This document shows, one piece after another, positions 42,657 through 50,648 of a stretch of 64,000 bases of DNA. The notes beneath the pieces are model-generated. The model had not been told where the DNA came from and made no database searches. It saw only the letters and a program-made list of their open reading frames with translations. Position 1 is the first letter of the stretch. Each line of letters opens with the position of its first letter. A program made the position numbers and the translations under genes. The stretch lies in assembly GCA_963779685.1 (NCBI GenBank), contig CAVZZG010000002.1:62001-126000 (forward strand), read 5' to 3'. The DNA is from CAVZZG01 sp963779685. GTDB lineage: Bacteria > Actinomycetota > Thermoleophilia > Gaiellales > F1-60-MAGs149.

Positions 42657-43409
42657 GTGCGACCGATCATCGGCATGACCCTCGAATTGAACGACCACCT
42701 GATTCAGGAGGTCGAGAAGGGGTTGCGGGAGCCGCTGGCGCGCGAGGGCGCGCTCGTCATCGCGATCCCCCGTGACACGCCCGTGCAGGAGATCGACGCG
42801 GTGGTCGGCATGATCGACGGCCTGCTCCTGTCCGGCGGCGCCGACGTGCACCCCGCCCACTACGGCGAGGACGTGCACGAGCTGACCCACGCCGCGCCGG
42901 AGGAGCACGACGCGTTCGAACTCGGCATCACCCGCCGCGCGCTGGACATCGGCATGCCGGTGCTCGGCATCTGCCGCGGCTCGCAGGTGGTCGCGGTGGC
43001 CGACGGCGGCGCGCTCACCCAGGACGTCGAGACCCTGCACGAAGGTGGCCGGCGGCACACCGGGCCGTGGTACGAGATCGCGCTCAACCCGCCCGGGGAC
43101 CACTGGCACGAGATCACGGTCGCGCCGGGCTCGCTGGTCGAAGGCTGGCTGGCCGGCGGCCGGCTCTGGACGAACACGTTCCACCACCAGTGCGTCAAGC
43201 GCCCGGGCGACCGCATGCGCGCAACCGCGTGGGCGCCGGACGGGGCCGTCGAGGCCACCGAGCGCGTGGACGGGCGCGGCTGGGCGGTCGGGCTGCAGTG
43301 GCACAACGAGCTCATGCACCGGCACGATCCGCGCTTCGAGGCGCCGCACCTCGAGCTTGCGCACGCTGCGCGGGCGTTCGCCGAGCGGCGCTCGCTCAGG
43401 ATCGCGTGA
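42657..43409 (+). CDS. C26 family gamma-glutamyl-gamma-aminobutyrate hydrolase-like protein
   Basis: 250 aa class I glutamine-amidotransferase fold. Catalytic cysteine C106 (LGICRGSQ), His 216 and Glu 218 (LQWHNELM). PuuD-type members cleave gamma-Glu-GABA in putrescine catabolism; the N-terminal GLLLSGGADVHPAHYGED is close to PuuD. The GTG starts 7 bases after TACCTT (42644-42649), consistent with a leaderless mRNA. Overlaps the convergent MBL gene by 14 bases. With the GabT-like enzyme it could complete a GABA route, though gamma-glutamyl peptide hydrolysis is also possible. Confidence 0.88.
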   Translation: MRPIIGMTLELNDHLIQEVEKGLREPLAREGALVIAIPRDTPVQEIDAVVGMIDGLLLSGGADVHPAHYGEDVHELTHAAPEEHDAFELGITRRALDIGMPVLGICRGSQVVAVADGGALTQDVETLHEGGRRHTGPWYEIALNPPGDHWHEITVAPGSLVEGWLAGGRLWTNTFHHQCVKRPGDRMRATAWAPDGAVEATERVDGRGWAVGLQWHNELMHRHDPRFEAPHLELAHAARAFAERRSLRIA

Positions 43410-44136
43410 CCTGACTGCCGCCGACGATCGCGTCGCGGCCGTCGGCAAAGCGCACCATCGCCTTGTGCGTGCCGTCGTAGTCCGGGCCCCACAGCACGAG
43501 CGTGGCGTCGGCACCGCGCACCTGGCAGGGCTCCGTGCCCTCGGGATCGAGACCGCGCCAGATGCGGATGAACGGGTTGCCCTCCCACTCCGCAGCGACC
43601 GTCGTCGGCTCGCAGTGGCCAGGGTGGACGCGCGTCTCGGGCGGGAGCGTCATCAACCGCTCCATGATCGAGTGCCGCTGATCGGCGTAGCCGGTAGGGC
43701 CGCCGCCCATGGTGCCGCCGACGGTGCCCTTGAACAGGCAGTCGGCCGTGATGCAGTCGGTGTCGTCGACGAGCAGCGCGAGATGATCGAGGCAGTGGCC
43801 GGGCGTCGCGATCACGCGGATGGTGAGCGCGCCCGAGAGCACCACGTCGCCGTCGGCGAGCTCCCCGGTGACGCCCGGCACCGACTCGTCGAGCCGGTGG
43901 GCCAGCACCGGCACGTCGAAGCGGGCGCCGAGGCCGGCCACGTCCACGACGTGATCGGGGTGGGCATGGGTGACGAGCACGTGCGTGATCGTGATGCCCT
44001 CGCGAGCGATGCGGTCGAGGAGCGGCTGCTCGACGCCGTTCGAGTCGACCAAGACGCCGGAGCCACCCGGCCCCTCCGCGATCAGGTAGGCGTTGGAGAG
44101 CCAGCCCGGGTGCTCGGCACGGTCGATGAGCATCAT
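43396..44136 (-). CDS. MBL-fold metallo-hydrolase paired with a zinc alcohol dehydrogenase
   Basis: 246 aa. Metal motif HAHPDH (57-62), H in ATPGHCLDHLAL, DCLF and PGH near residue 180 complete a glyoxalase II-like site. ATG 44136 overlaps the dehydrogenase stop by 4 bases (44133-44136). In actinobacteria this pair fits a thiol-dependent aldehyde oxidation: the dehydrogenase makes an S-acyl (for example S-formyl) thiol ester, and the hydrolase releases the acid. That function is inferred from context; mycothiol genes are not in view. Confidence 0.85.
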   Translation of the reverse strand: MMLIDRAEHPGWLSNAYLIAEGPGGSGVLVDSNGVEQPLLDRIAREGITITHVLVTHAHPDHVVDVAGLGARFDVPVLAHRLDESVPGVTGELADGDVVLSGALTIRVIATPGHCLDHLALLVDDTDCITADCLFKGTVGGTMGGGPTGYADQRHSIMERLMTLPPETRVHPGHCEPTTVAAEWEGNPFIRIWRGLDPEGTEPCQVRGADATLVLWGPDYDGTHKAMVRFADGRDAIVGGSQVTRS

Positions 44137-45245
44137 GCGCCTCCGAAGTGGATGATGGAACGGATCCCGTCCTGCGCCTCCATCAGATCGAAGCCCCGGT
44201 TCACCTGGTCGAGGGTGATCCGGTGGGAGAGCAGGGCAGGTACGTCGATGTCGCCGGCAAGCCAGCGGTCGACCAGGAGCGGCACCTGCGTGCGCCCCTT
44301 GACGCCGCCGAACGACGAACCGGTCACCCGCCGGCCGGTGATCAGGAACCGCGGCACGATGTCGACGGTCTCGCCCTTGCCGGCGACGCCGATCATGGTT
44401 GCGAGCCCCCACGCCTCGCGGGCCGCCTCGACGGCCTGGCGCATCACGCGGACGTTGCCGGTCGCCTCGAACGTGTAGTCGGCACCGTAGCCGCCCGTCA
44501 GGTCGCGGATCGCCGGGACGACGTCGTCGCCCGCGAGCATGGTGTCGGTGGCGCCGTGCGCGCGTGCCATCTCGAGCCGGCCCTCGGCGAGATCGATCGC
44601 GATGATGCGCTCCGCACCCTGCAGCCGGGCGCCGGCCACCGCGCCGAGGCCGACCAGGCCGCAGCCGAACACGGCAACCGTCGAGCCGGGTTCCACCTTC
44701 GCCGTGTACATCGCAGCACCGAGCCCGGTCGACAGCCCGCACGCGAAGATGCACGCACCGTCGAGCGGCGCCTCCGGAGACACCCGGGCGAGGGCGATCT
44801 CGGGCATCACGGTGTACTCCGCGAAGGTCGAGGTGCCCATGAAGTGGCGCAGCGCCTCGCCGTCACGGCTGAGCCGCGTGGTGCCGTCCGGCAGGTAGCC
44901 CTGTCCCTGCATGTCCCGGATGGCGATGCAGCGGTTCGTACGGGGGCTGAGACAGTGGACGCACTCGCCGCACTCGGGGGCGAAGAGGGTCACGACATGG
45001 TCGCCGGGTGCCACGAGCGTGACGCCCGGCCCGACGCGCTCGACGATGCCGGCACCCTCGTGGCCGAGCACGCAGGGGGCATAGCCGGTCGGGTCGGCGC
45101 CGGACGCGGCGTAGAGATCGGTATGGCAGACGCCGCAGGCCTCGAGCCGGACCAGCACCTCGCCGGAGCGCGGCTCGGCCAGATCGACCTCCTGCACGAC
45201 GAGCGGTTGCCCGAACCCCTCGAGCACGGCAGCACGGATCTTCAT
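44133..45245 (-). CDS. Zinc-dependent alcohol dehydrogenase, class III-like (S-hydroxymethyl-thiol type)
   Basis: 370 aa MDR enzyme. Catalytic zinc ligands C40 (ACGVCHTDL) and H62 with E63 (GHEG); structural zinc cysteines C92, C95, C98 and C106. Rossmann motif GCGLVGLGAVAGA (about 194). SSFGGVKGRTQVP is the class III signature used in formaldehyde/thiol adduct oxidation, and the MBL gene downstream agrees with a mycothiol-dependent formaldehyde dehydrogenase or S-nitrosothiol reductase. A general NDMA-type alcohol dehydrogenase remains possible. The start ATG lies 22 bases downstream of the amidase stop. Confidence 0.9.
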   Translation of the reverse strand: MKIRAAVLEGFGQPLVVQEVDLAEPRSGEVLVRLEACGVCHTDLYAASGADPTGYAPCVLGHEGAGIVERVGPGVTLVAPGDHVVTLFAPECGECVHCLSPRTNRCIAIRDMQGQGYLPDGTTRLSRDGEALRHFMGTSTFAEYTVMPEIALARVSPEAPLDGACIFACGLSTGLGAAMYTAKVEPGSTVAVFGCGLVGLGAVAGARLQGAERIIAIDLAEGRLEMARAHGATDTMLAGDDVVPAIRDLTGGYGADYTFEATGNVRVMRQAVEAAREAWGLATMIGVAGKGETVDIVPRFLITGRRVTGSSFGGVKGRTQVPLLVDRWLAGDIDVPALLSHRITLDQVNRGFDLMEAQDGIRSIIHFGGA

Positions 45246-45267
45246 GGGCGAGATCGTAGCCGCGCGG

Positions 45268-46698
45268 TCAGGGCCCGGCGACGAGCGGCCAGGGACGGTG
45301 CGCCTCGATCGCAGCGGCCACCCGGACGGCGGTGGCGTCGTCGTAGGTGCGACCGACGACCTGGACGCCGATCGGGACGCCGACCCCGTCGCGGCCTGCG
45401 GGGACGCTCAGCACCGGACACCGGCCGGCGGCGTTGAAGACCTCGGTGAGGCAGAGGTCGTGGAGGGTGTCGTACGGCGTCCCGTCGATCAGGTACGGCC
45501 GCTCGCCGTAGTCGACTCCGGCCTCGAACGCGGGGACGGCGACCGCCGGGCACAGCAGGGCGTCGTATGCCTCGAACACCGCGCCCAGGCGCTCGCCGAT
45601 CACACCCTCGGCCTCGAGTCCCGCGAGCATGTCCGGAGCACCTTCCAGCGAGCGCAGCCAGGCGATGGTGTACGGGTTGACCTCCGCCTCGCGGCCGGCG
45701 ATGGTGCGGGCGACGGATGCGGCGAAGATGGCGGCGTAGTGGGCGTCGGCGGCGGTTCGCAGGAGGCTGCGCTCGATCGCCAGCGGCACCTCCTCGACCA
45801 CCGCGCCGGCGAACCGCAGCGCGTCGGCGACCTCGTACAACGCCCGGCGCACGACGTCGATCACCGGCCAGTCGCCGAGGTCCGGCGACAGCGCGATCCG
45901 CAGCCCTCGCACGTCGGTGCCGGGCTCGCCCAGCCGCAGCGCCGGTCGCAGCGAGGCGTGATCCAGAGGATGCGGACCGACCATGACGTCGGCAGCGAGT
46001 GCCGCGTCGGCCACGGTCCGTGCCAGCGGACCGAGGTGGCACCAGGCGTCGAGGCCGTAGGGCGCCGGCTGCGGGATCCGGCCGTAGGACGGCTTGTAGC
46101 CGACGACGCCGCAGCAGGCGGCCGGCACCCGGATCGATCCCCCGATGTCGGAGCCGGTCGCGAGCGGCGTCATCCCGGCCGCCAGCGCCGCGGCAGAGCC
46201 GCCGCTCGAGCCGCCGACGTCGAACGCGAGGTTCCACGGGTTGCGGGTCACGCCCCAGAGCCGGCTGTGGGTGAAGAACGTGATCGAGAACTCCGGCGTG
46301 AGCGTGCGGGCGTGGATGATGGCGCCGGCGGCGAGCAGCCGCTGCACCATCGGCTCGGTGCGGTCGCAGACCTGGTCGACCCACAGCAGCGAGCCATTGG
46401 TCGACCGCTTGCCCGCCAGCTCGGCCTCGTCCTTGACCGCGACGGGCAGCCCCTCGAGCGCGCGGGCGGCGCCGGATGCGTACCGCCTGGTGGCCGCCTC
46501 CGCCGCCACCAGCGCCTCGTCGAAGTAGGTGTCCCCGTAGGCGTTGATACGCGGCTGCATCGCCTCGGTGCGGCGGATCAGCGACTCGAGGTACTCGACC
46601 GGCGAGAGCTTTCGACCGCGGAACCTCGCGAGCACCTCGCGGGCCGAGAGCGCGTGCAGGTCGGCCGGGCCGGACGACTCGGTGGCGGCGTGGTTCAT
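45268..46698 (-). CDS. Amidase signature family enzyme (GatA-like)
   Basis: 476 aa. The Ser-Ser-Lys triad is complete: K89 (LPVAVKDEAEL), cis-Ser in GGSSGGSAAAL (162-172) and nucleophile S188 (GSDIGGSIRVP). No gatB or gatC adjoins, so it is probably a free amidase acting on small amides rather than the tRNA amidotransferase subunit. ATG 46698 follows TAGCTA (46705-46710) by 6 bases. Divergent from the Nramp gene, whose promoter shares the 59-bp gap. The ADH-MBL pair may be co-transcribed. Confidence 0.92.
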   Translation of the reverse strand: MNHAATESSGPADLHALSAREVLARFRGRKLSPVEYLESLIRRTEAMQPRINAYGDTYFDEALVAAEAATRRYASGAARALEGLPVAVKDEAELAGKRSTNGSLLWVDQVCDRTEPMVQRLLAAGAIIHARTLTPEFSITFFTHSRLWGVTRNPWNLAFDVGGSSGGSAAALAAGMTPLATGSDIGGSIRVPAACCGVVGYKPSYGRIPQPAPYGLDAWCHLGPLARTVADAALAADVMVGPHPLDHASLRPALRLGEPGTDVRGLRIALSPDLGDWPVIDVVRRALYEVADALRFAGAVVEEVPLAIERSLLRTAADAHYAAIFAASVARTIAGREAEVNPYTIAWLRSLEGAPDMLAGLEAEGVIGERLGAVFEAYDALLCPAVAVPAFEAGVDYGERPYLIDGTPYDTLHDLCLTEVFNAAGRCPVLSVPAGRDGVGVPIGVQVVGRTYDDATAVRVAAAIEAHRPWPLVAGP

Positions 46699-46704
46699 GA
46701 TGGG

Positions 46705-46750
46705 TAGCTACTAGTCTGTGATTGACTTGATTTCTAGGGACGCCTAAAAT
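46705..46750. promoter_or_regulatory. Divergent amidase/Nramp promoters with metal-box-like dyad
   Basis: Plus strand: TTGACT (46722-46727), 17 bases, TAAAAT (46745-46750) and GTG 46758 seven bases on, the clearest promoter of the window. A dyad TTCTAGG (46732-46738), GACG, CCTAAAA (46743-46749) overlaps the -10 and could be an operator for a metal-sensing repressor. Minus strand: TAGCTA (46705-46710), 6 bases before the amidase ATG. Confidence 0.6.
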
Positions 46751-46757
46751 AGGACGT

Positions 46758-48059
46758 GTGGCAACCGAAACGCTGCGGGTCCCGGATGTACTGCCCGGCG
46801 AGTCGCGCGTCCTGGAAGCAGCCTACCGATCGCTGCGCGGTGAGCGCCGCGGACTAGGGGCGATCTGGCCGTTTCTCGGGCCGGCCTTCGTGGCGGCCGT
46901 GGCGTACGTCGACCCTGGCAACTTCGCCACCAACATGGCGGCGGGCTCGAAGTACGGCTACATGCTGCTGTGGGTCATCCTGGCCGCGAACCTGATGGCC
47001 ATGCTCGTCCAGTCGATGAGCGCCAAGCTCGGCATCGCCACCGGGCAGAACCTGCCCGAGGTGTGTCGCGAGCGCTTCCCGCGCCACGTCTCGGTGCTGT
47101 TGTGGATCCAGGCCGAGGTGATCGCGATGGCGACCGACCTCGCCGAGTTCATCGGCGCGGCCCTCGGGCTGCACCTGCTCTTCGGGGTGCCGCTGTTCCC
47201 CGCCGGCCTCATCACCGGCGTCGTGGCCTTCGGCATCCTGGCGCTTCAGGCCCACGGCTTCAGGCACGTCGAGGCCGCGATCGCGGGACTGGTCGGCATC
47301 ATCGTGATCGGCTTCGCGTTCCAGGTGTTCCTCGCCCACCCCTCGACGGCCGCGATCGCGCACGGACTGGTGACGCCGCAGTTCGACGGTGCGGGCAGCG
47401 TGCTGCTGGCGGCCGGCATCCTCGGCGCAACCGTGATGCCGCACGTCATCTACCTCCACTCCGCCCTCACCCAGCGCCGCGTGGTCGGTGCGACCGAAGC
47501 CGACCGGCTGAAGATCTTCCGCTTCGAGCAGGTCGACGTCGTGATCGCCATGGGCATCGCCGGCTTCGTCAACATCTCGATGCTGGTGATCGCCGCCGCG
47601 GTGTTCCACTCGGCCGGCATGACCAACATGAACGACCTCGAACAGGTCTTCAGCGGCCTCGGCACGTATCTCGGCGACCACTCCGACACCGCGTTCGGGA
47701 TCGCGCTGCTGGCCTCGGGGCTCTCGAGCTCGTCGGTCGGCACCATGGCGGGTCAGGTCGTGATGCAGGGCTTCGTCCAGCGTCAGATCCCGCTGATGGT
47801 GCGCCGCACCGTGACGATGGCGCCGGCCATCCTCGTGCTCGCGATCGGCGTCAACGCGACGACGGCTCTGGTGCTGTCACAGGTCGTGCTGAGCTTCGGG
47901 ATCCCGTTCGCCCTGATCCCGTTGCTGATGTTCTGCCGCAACCGGGATCTGATGGGCGGGCTCGTCAACCGCCGCGTGACCACCGCCGCCGCCATTGTGG
48001 TGGCCACGCTGATCGTCGGGCTGAACGTCTTCCTGCTGACGCAGACCCTGACCGGGTAG
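46758..48059 (+). CDS. mntH: Nramp family divalent metal ion transporter
   Basis: Proton-coupled uptake of Mn2+/Fe2+ across the cytoplasmic membrane. 433 aa, 11 predicted helices. Helix 1 has DPGN (52-55) and helix 6 the MPH motif (227-229), both metal-binding; TDLAEFIGA is conserved too. GTG 46758 is 7 bases after a full promoter, so the mRNA is likely leaderless. The dyad across the -10 suggests metal repression, perhaps by the DtxR/MntR-like protein encoded at 28973. Its 3' end is covered antisense by the nadE extension. Confidence 0.93.
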   Translation: MATETLRVPDVLPGESRVLEAAYRSLRGERRGLGAIWPFLGPAFVAAVAYVDPGNFATNMAAGSKYGYMLLWVILAANLMAMLVQSMSAKLGIATGQNLPEVCRERFPRHVSVLLWIQAEVIAMATDLAEFIGAALGLHLLFGVPLFPAGLITGVVAFGILALQAHGFRHVEAAIAGLVGIIVIGFAFQVFLAHPSTAAIAHGLVTPQFDGAGSVLLAAGILGATVMPHVIYLHSALTQRRVVGATEADRLKIFRFEQVDVVIAMGIAGFVNISMLVIAAAVFHSAGMTNMNDLEQVFSGLGTYLGDHSDTAFGIALLASGLSSSSVGTMAGQVVMQGFVQRQIPLMVRRTVTMAPAILVLAIGVNATTALVLSQVVLSFGIPFALIPLLMFCRNRDLMGGLVNRRVTTAAAIVVATLIVGLNVFLLTQTLTG

Positions 48060-49763
48060 CGATCCGCCCCCCGCCGGGGTGCGGTTGGTGATGGGCATCC
48101 GCCGGTCGCGGCCAAAGGCCTTGGGGTGCAACTTGAGACCGGGCGGCGCCTGGCGGCGCTTGTACTCGGCCAGGTCGACGAGGCGTGCGACCCGGCGCAC
48201 CGATGCCGCGTCCCCGAGGCCGCGCGCGACGATCTCCTCGACGCCGAGATCGCGCTCCACGTACGCCTCGAGGATCGGGTCGAGCTCCTCGTAGGGCGGC
48301 AGGCTCTGGTCGTCGCGCTGGCCCTCGCGCAGCTCGGCCGTGGGCGGGCGCTCGATGATCGAGGCCGGTATCCGCTCGCGCCCGGCCTGCTCGTTCAGCC
48401 AGCGGGCGAGGCGGAAGACCGTCGTCTTGGGAACGTCCTTGATCGGCGCGAACCCGCCGGCCGAGTCGCCGTACAGCGTCGAGTAGCCGACGGCCGTCTC
48501 GGACTTGTTCGACGTCGTCAGCACGAGGTGGCCCGACTGGTTCGAGATCGTCATCAGCACGACACCGCGGATGCGCGCCTGCAGGTTCTCGGCCGCGAGG
48601 CCGGAGGTGTCCGGCAGCTCGGACAGGAACGCGAGCCGCAGGTCCTCGATCGCACGCTCCTGGAACGAGATGCCCAGCGACTCGGCCACCAGCGCGGCGT
48701 CCGACCGGGTCTCCGAGGCGTTGAAGCGGGTGGGCATCGAGATCGCCTCGACCCGGTCCGGCCCCAGAGCGTCGGCCGCGAGCGCGGCCACCAGGGCCGA
48801 GTCGATACCGCCCGACAACCCGATCAGCACCCGCTGGAACCCGTTCTTGGCCACGTAGTCGCGCAGCCCGACTACGAGCGCACCCCAGAGGTCGGCCTCG
48901 GCGGTCGCGAGCGGCGGCGCGATCCGCGGCGCCACCGCCGGCCGGTGGAGCCGCGCCGGCAGCTCTGCGGCGGCCGCGATCGGCGGCGCCGACCAGGCCC
49001 GCCGGGGACGGGTGTCGCGCAGGCGGGCCCCGACCGCGATCGCGGGGTCGACGTCGCAGACGAGCACCTCCTCGGAGTAGGCGGCGGCGCGCGCGACGAC
49101 CAGGCCCTCGGGGTCGATGACGACGCTGCGGCCGTCGAAGACCAGCTCGTCCTGACCACCGACGAGGTTGCAGTACGCCATCCACACCAGCTCGTCGCGG
49201 CAGCGCGTGCGCAGCATGTCCTCGCGCGTGGCTCCCTTGCCGAGGTGATAGGGCGAGGACGAGAGGTTGAGGACGACGGTGGCACCTCCCCGGGCCGCCC
49301 GGTTGACGCCCTCCGGGAGCCAGACGTCCTCGCAGATCGTGATCGCGCAGAGGGCGTCGCCGACGCGGATGGCGAGATCGCGGCCACCGGCTGCGAACGT
49401 TCGCTCCTCGTCGAACACGCCGTAGTTGGGGAGCTCCTGCTTGTCGTAGCGCACCGCCACGACGCCGCCCGCCAGCAGCGCGGCGCTGTTGCGCACGCGG
49501 TCGCCATCGAGCCAGGGCGTGCCGGCCAGGAGCGGGATCTCGACCCGCCGCGCCAGCTGCTCCGTTGCCTCCCGGCACGCCGCCACGAAGGCCGGCCGCA
49601 GCACGAGGTCCTCCGGCGGGTACCCGGACACCGCCAGCTCCGGGGAGATCGCCAGATCGCAGCCCTGGCGGGCGGCCTCGGCGCAGGCCTCCGCGAGACG
49701 CTCGACGTTCGCGTCGATCGCGCCGACCGTGAGGTCTACCTGCAGCAGCCCGAGTCGAAGCAC
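47877..49763 (-). CDS. nadE: Glutamine-dependent NAD+ synthetase with C-terminal extension
   Basis: 628 aa. Nitrilase domain (1-250): E42, K108 and C144 (ITICEDVW) form the glutaminase triad. Synthetase domain (about 285-560): SGGIDS (317-322), TTSNKSE, and GGFAPIKDVPKT. The family normally ends at about KLHPKAFGRDRRMPITNR (561); here the frame runs on 67 residues, Gln/Gly/His-rich, antisense to the mntH 3' end. That tail is not family-like and probably follows loss of the stop codon. GTG 49763 is 7 bases after TAGACT (plus 49771-49776). The upstream YhaM-like gene ends inside this promoter region. Confidence 0.93.
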   Translation of the reverse strand: MLRLGLLQVDLTVGAIDANVERLAEACAEAARQGCDLAISPELAVSGYPPEDLVLRPAFVAACREATEQLARRVEIPLLAGTPWLDGDRVRNSAALLAGGVVAVRYDKQELPNYGVFDEERTFAAGGRDLAIRVGDALCAITICEDVWLPEGVNRAARGGATVVLNLSSSPYHLGKGATREDMLRTRCRDELVWMAYCNLVGGQDELVFDGRSVVIDPEGLVVARAAAYSEEVLVCDVDPAIAVGARLRDTRPRRAWSAPPIAAAAELPARLHRPAVAPRIAPPLATAEADLWGALVVGLRDYVAKNGFQRVLIGLSGGIDSALVAALAADALGPDRVEAISMPTRFNASETRSDAALVAESLGISFQERAIEDLRLAFLSELPDTSGLAAENLQARIRGVVLMTISNQSGHLVLTTSNKSETAVGYSTLYGDSAGGFAPIKDVPKTTVFRLARWLNEQAGRERIPASIIERPPTAELREGQRDDQSLPPYEELDPILEAYVERDLGVEEIVARGLGDAASVRRVARLVDLAEYKRRQAPPGLKLHPKAFGRDRRMPITNRTPAGGGSLPGQGLRQQEDVQPDDQRGHHNGGGGGHAAVDEPAHQIPVAAEHQQRDQGERDPEAQHDL

Positions 49764-49773
49764 CCTTTGCAGT

Positions 49774-50607
49774 CTAGAGTGCGGTCGCGACTGCGGCGTC
49801 GAGGGCGATCGCGGCGTGCACGGCGGCCGCCTCGGGCGTGCGCGGACGCTGGCCCGAGATCGCGTGGACCACGGGCAGGAGCCGCTCGCGCGGGGTGTGC
49901 AGCTTCGCCGCCTCGCGCTCGACGCGCCGTACCGTGAGGTGCTCCACGCCGAGCAGCCGCCCCTCCTCGCCGAGCTGGATGGCCGCGCCGGGCAGGAAGG
50001 CGTCCGCGGCGCCGACCCGGGCCAGTAGTCCGGCGGCGAGCACCACCGGCTCGTCCAGGCGGGGATGCAGCTGCACGACCTCGCGCAGGATCGTCGTGAC
50101 GGCGATGGTGTGCTGGAGCGCGCCGCCGGCGTAGGAGTGATGGCCGTCGACCGTGACCGGGGCATGCCGGAAGAGCGCCCGGAAACGGCCGTCGGCGAAC
50201 ACGGTCTCGACGAGCGTCCGCAGCGTCGTGTCGTGGATCTCGCCGGCCAGGAACTCGAGGAAGCCCTCGAGGTCCTCGGTGTCGCGCCGCGAACCGGGCA
50301 CGTACACCAGCGGGTCGCCCGGCGCGACCCGCTCGACGCTGCGCACGACGATCTGCGGCCGGCCCCGGTACTCCTCGACGGCGCCCAGCACGCGCACGGT
50401 GTCGCCCTGATCGAACCGTGCGTCCAGCAGCGGCACGTCATCGAAGACGACGGCCGGGACGCGACCGGTGCGATCGCCGAGGTCGAGCGACAGAAACGCC
50501 CCGCCCGTGCGAGTCCGCCGGCGGTCCTTGCGGATCACTGCGAACGTCGAGTCGACCAGCCGCCCCGCCTCGAGATCCCGCACCCAGGTCTTCTCGATCG
50601 TCGTCAC
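49774..50607 (-). CDS. YhaM-like OB-fold plus degenerate HD-domain protein
   Basis: 277 aa. An OB-fold nucleic-acid domain (1-95) precedes an HD-type domain (105-277), the layout of the 3'-5' exoribonuclease YhaM. HHSYAGGALQHT (156-167) is conserved, but the metal HD dyad is lost: expected LLHDIGK reads LLARVGA (194-200), and the later His cluster is HAISGQRP. The enzyme is probably inactive, or acts by another site. GTG 50607 follows TACACT (minus strand, plus 50617-50622) by 9 bases. The stop lies 10 bases ahead of the nadE start, so they may be co-transcribed. Confidence 0.72.
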   Translation of the reverse strand: MTTIEKTWVRDLEAGRLVDSTFAVIRKDRRRTRTGGAFLSLDLGDRTGRVPAVVFDDVPLLDARFDQGDTVRVLGAVEEYRGRPQIVVRSVERVAPGDPLVYVPGSRRDTEDLEGFLEFLAGEIHDTTLRTLVETVFADGRFRALFRHAPVTVDGHHSYAGGALQHTIAVTTILREVVQLHPRLDEPVVLAAGLLARVGAADAFLPGAAIQLGEEGRLLGVEHLTVRRVEREAAKLHTPRERLLPVVHAISGQRPRTPEAAAVHAAIALDAAVATAL

Positions 50608-50616
50608 GATGCACCG

Positions 50617-50640
50617 AGTGTAGAGGGTCCCCGATAGGAT
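50617..50640. promoter_or_regulatory. Divergent -10 boxes of YhaM-like and DUF1015 genes
   Basis: Minus strand TACACT (plus 50617-50622) is 9 bases from GTG 50607; plus strand TAGGAT (50635-50640) is 8 bases from ATG 50649. Both fit leaderless starts. No clear -35 is seen on either strand. Confidence 0.45.
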
Positions 50641-50648
50641 CCGGTGCG

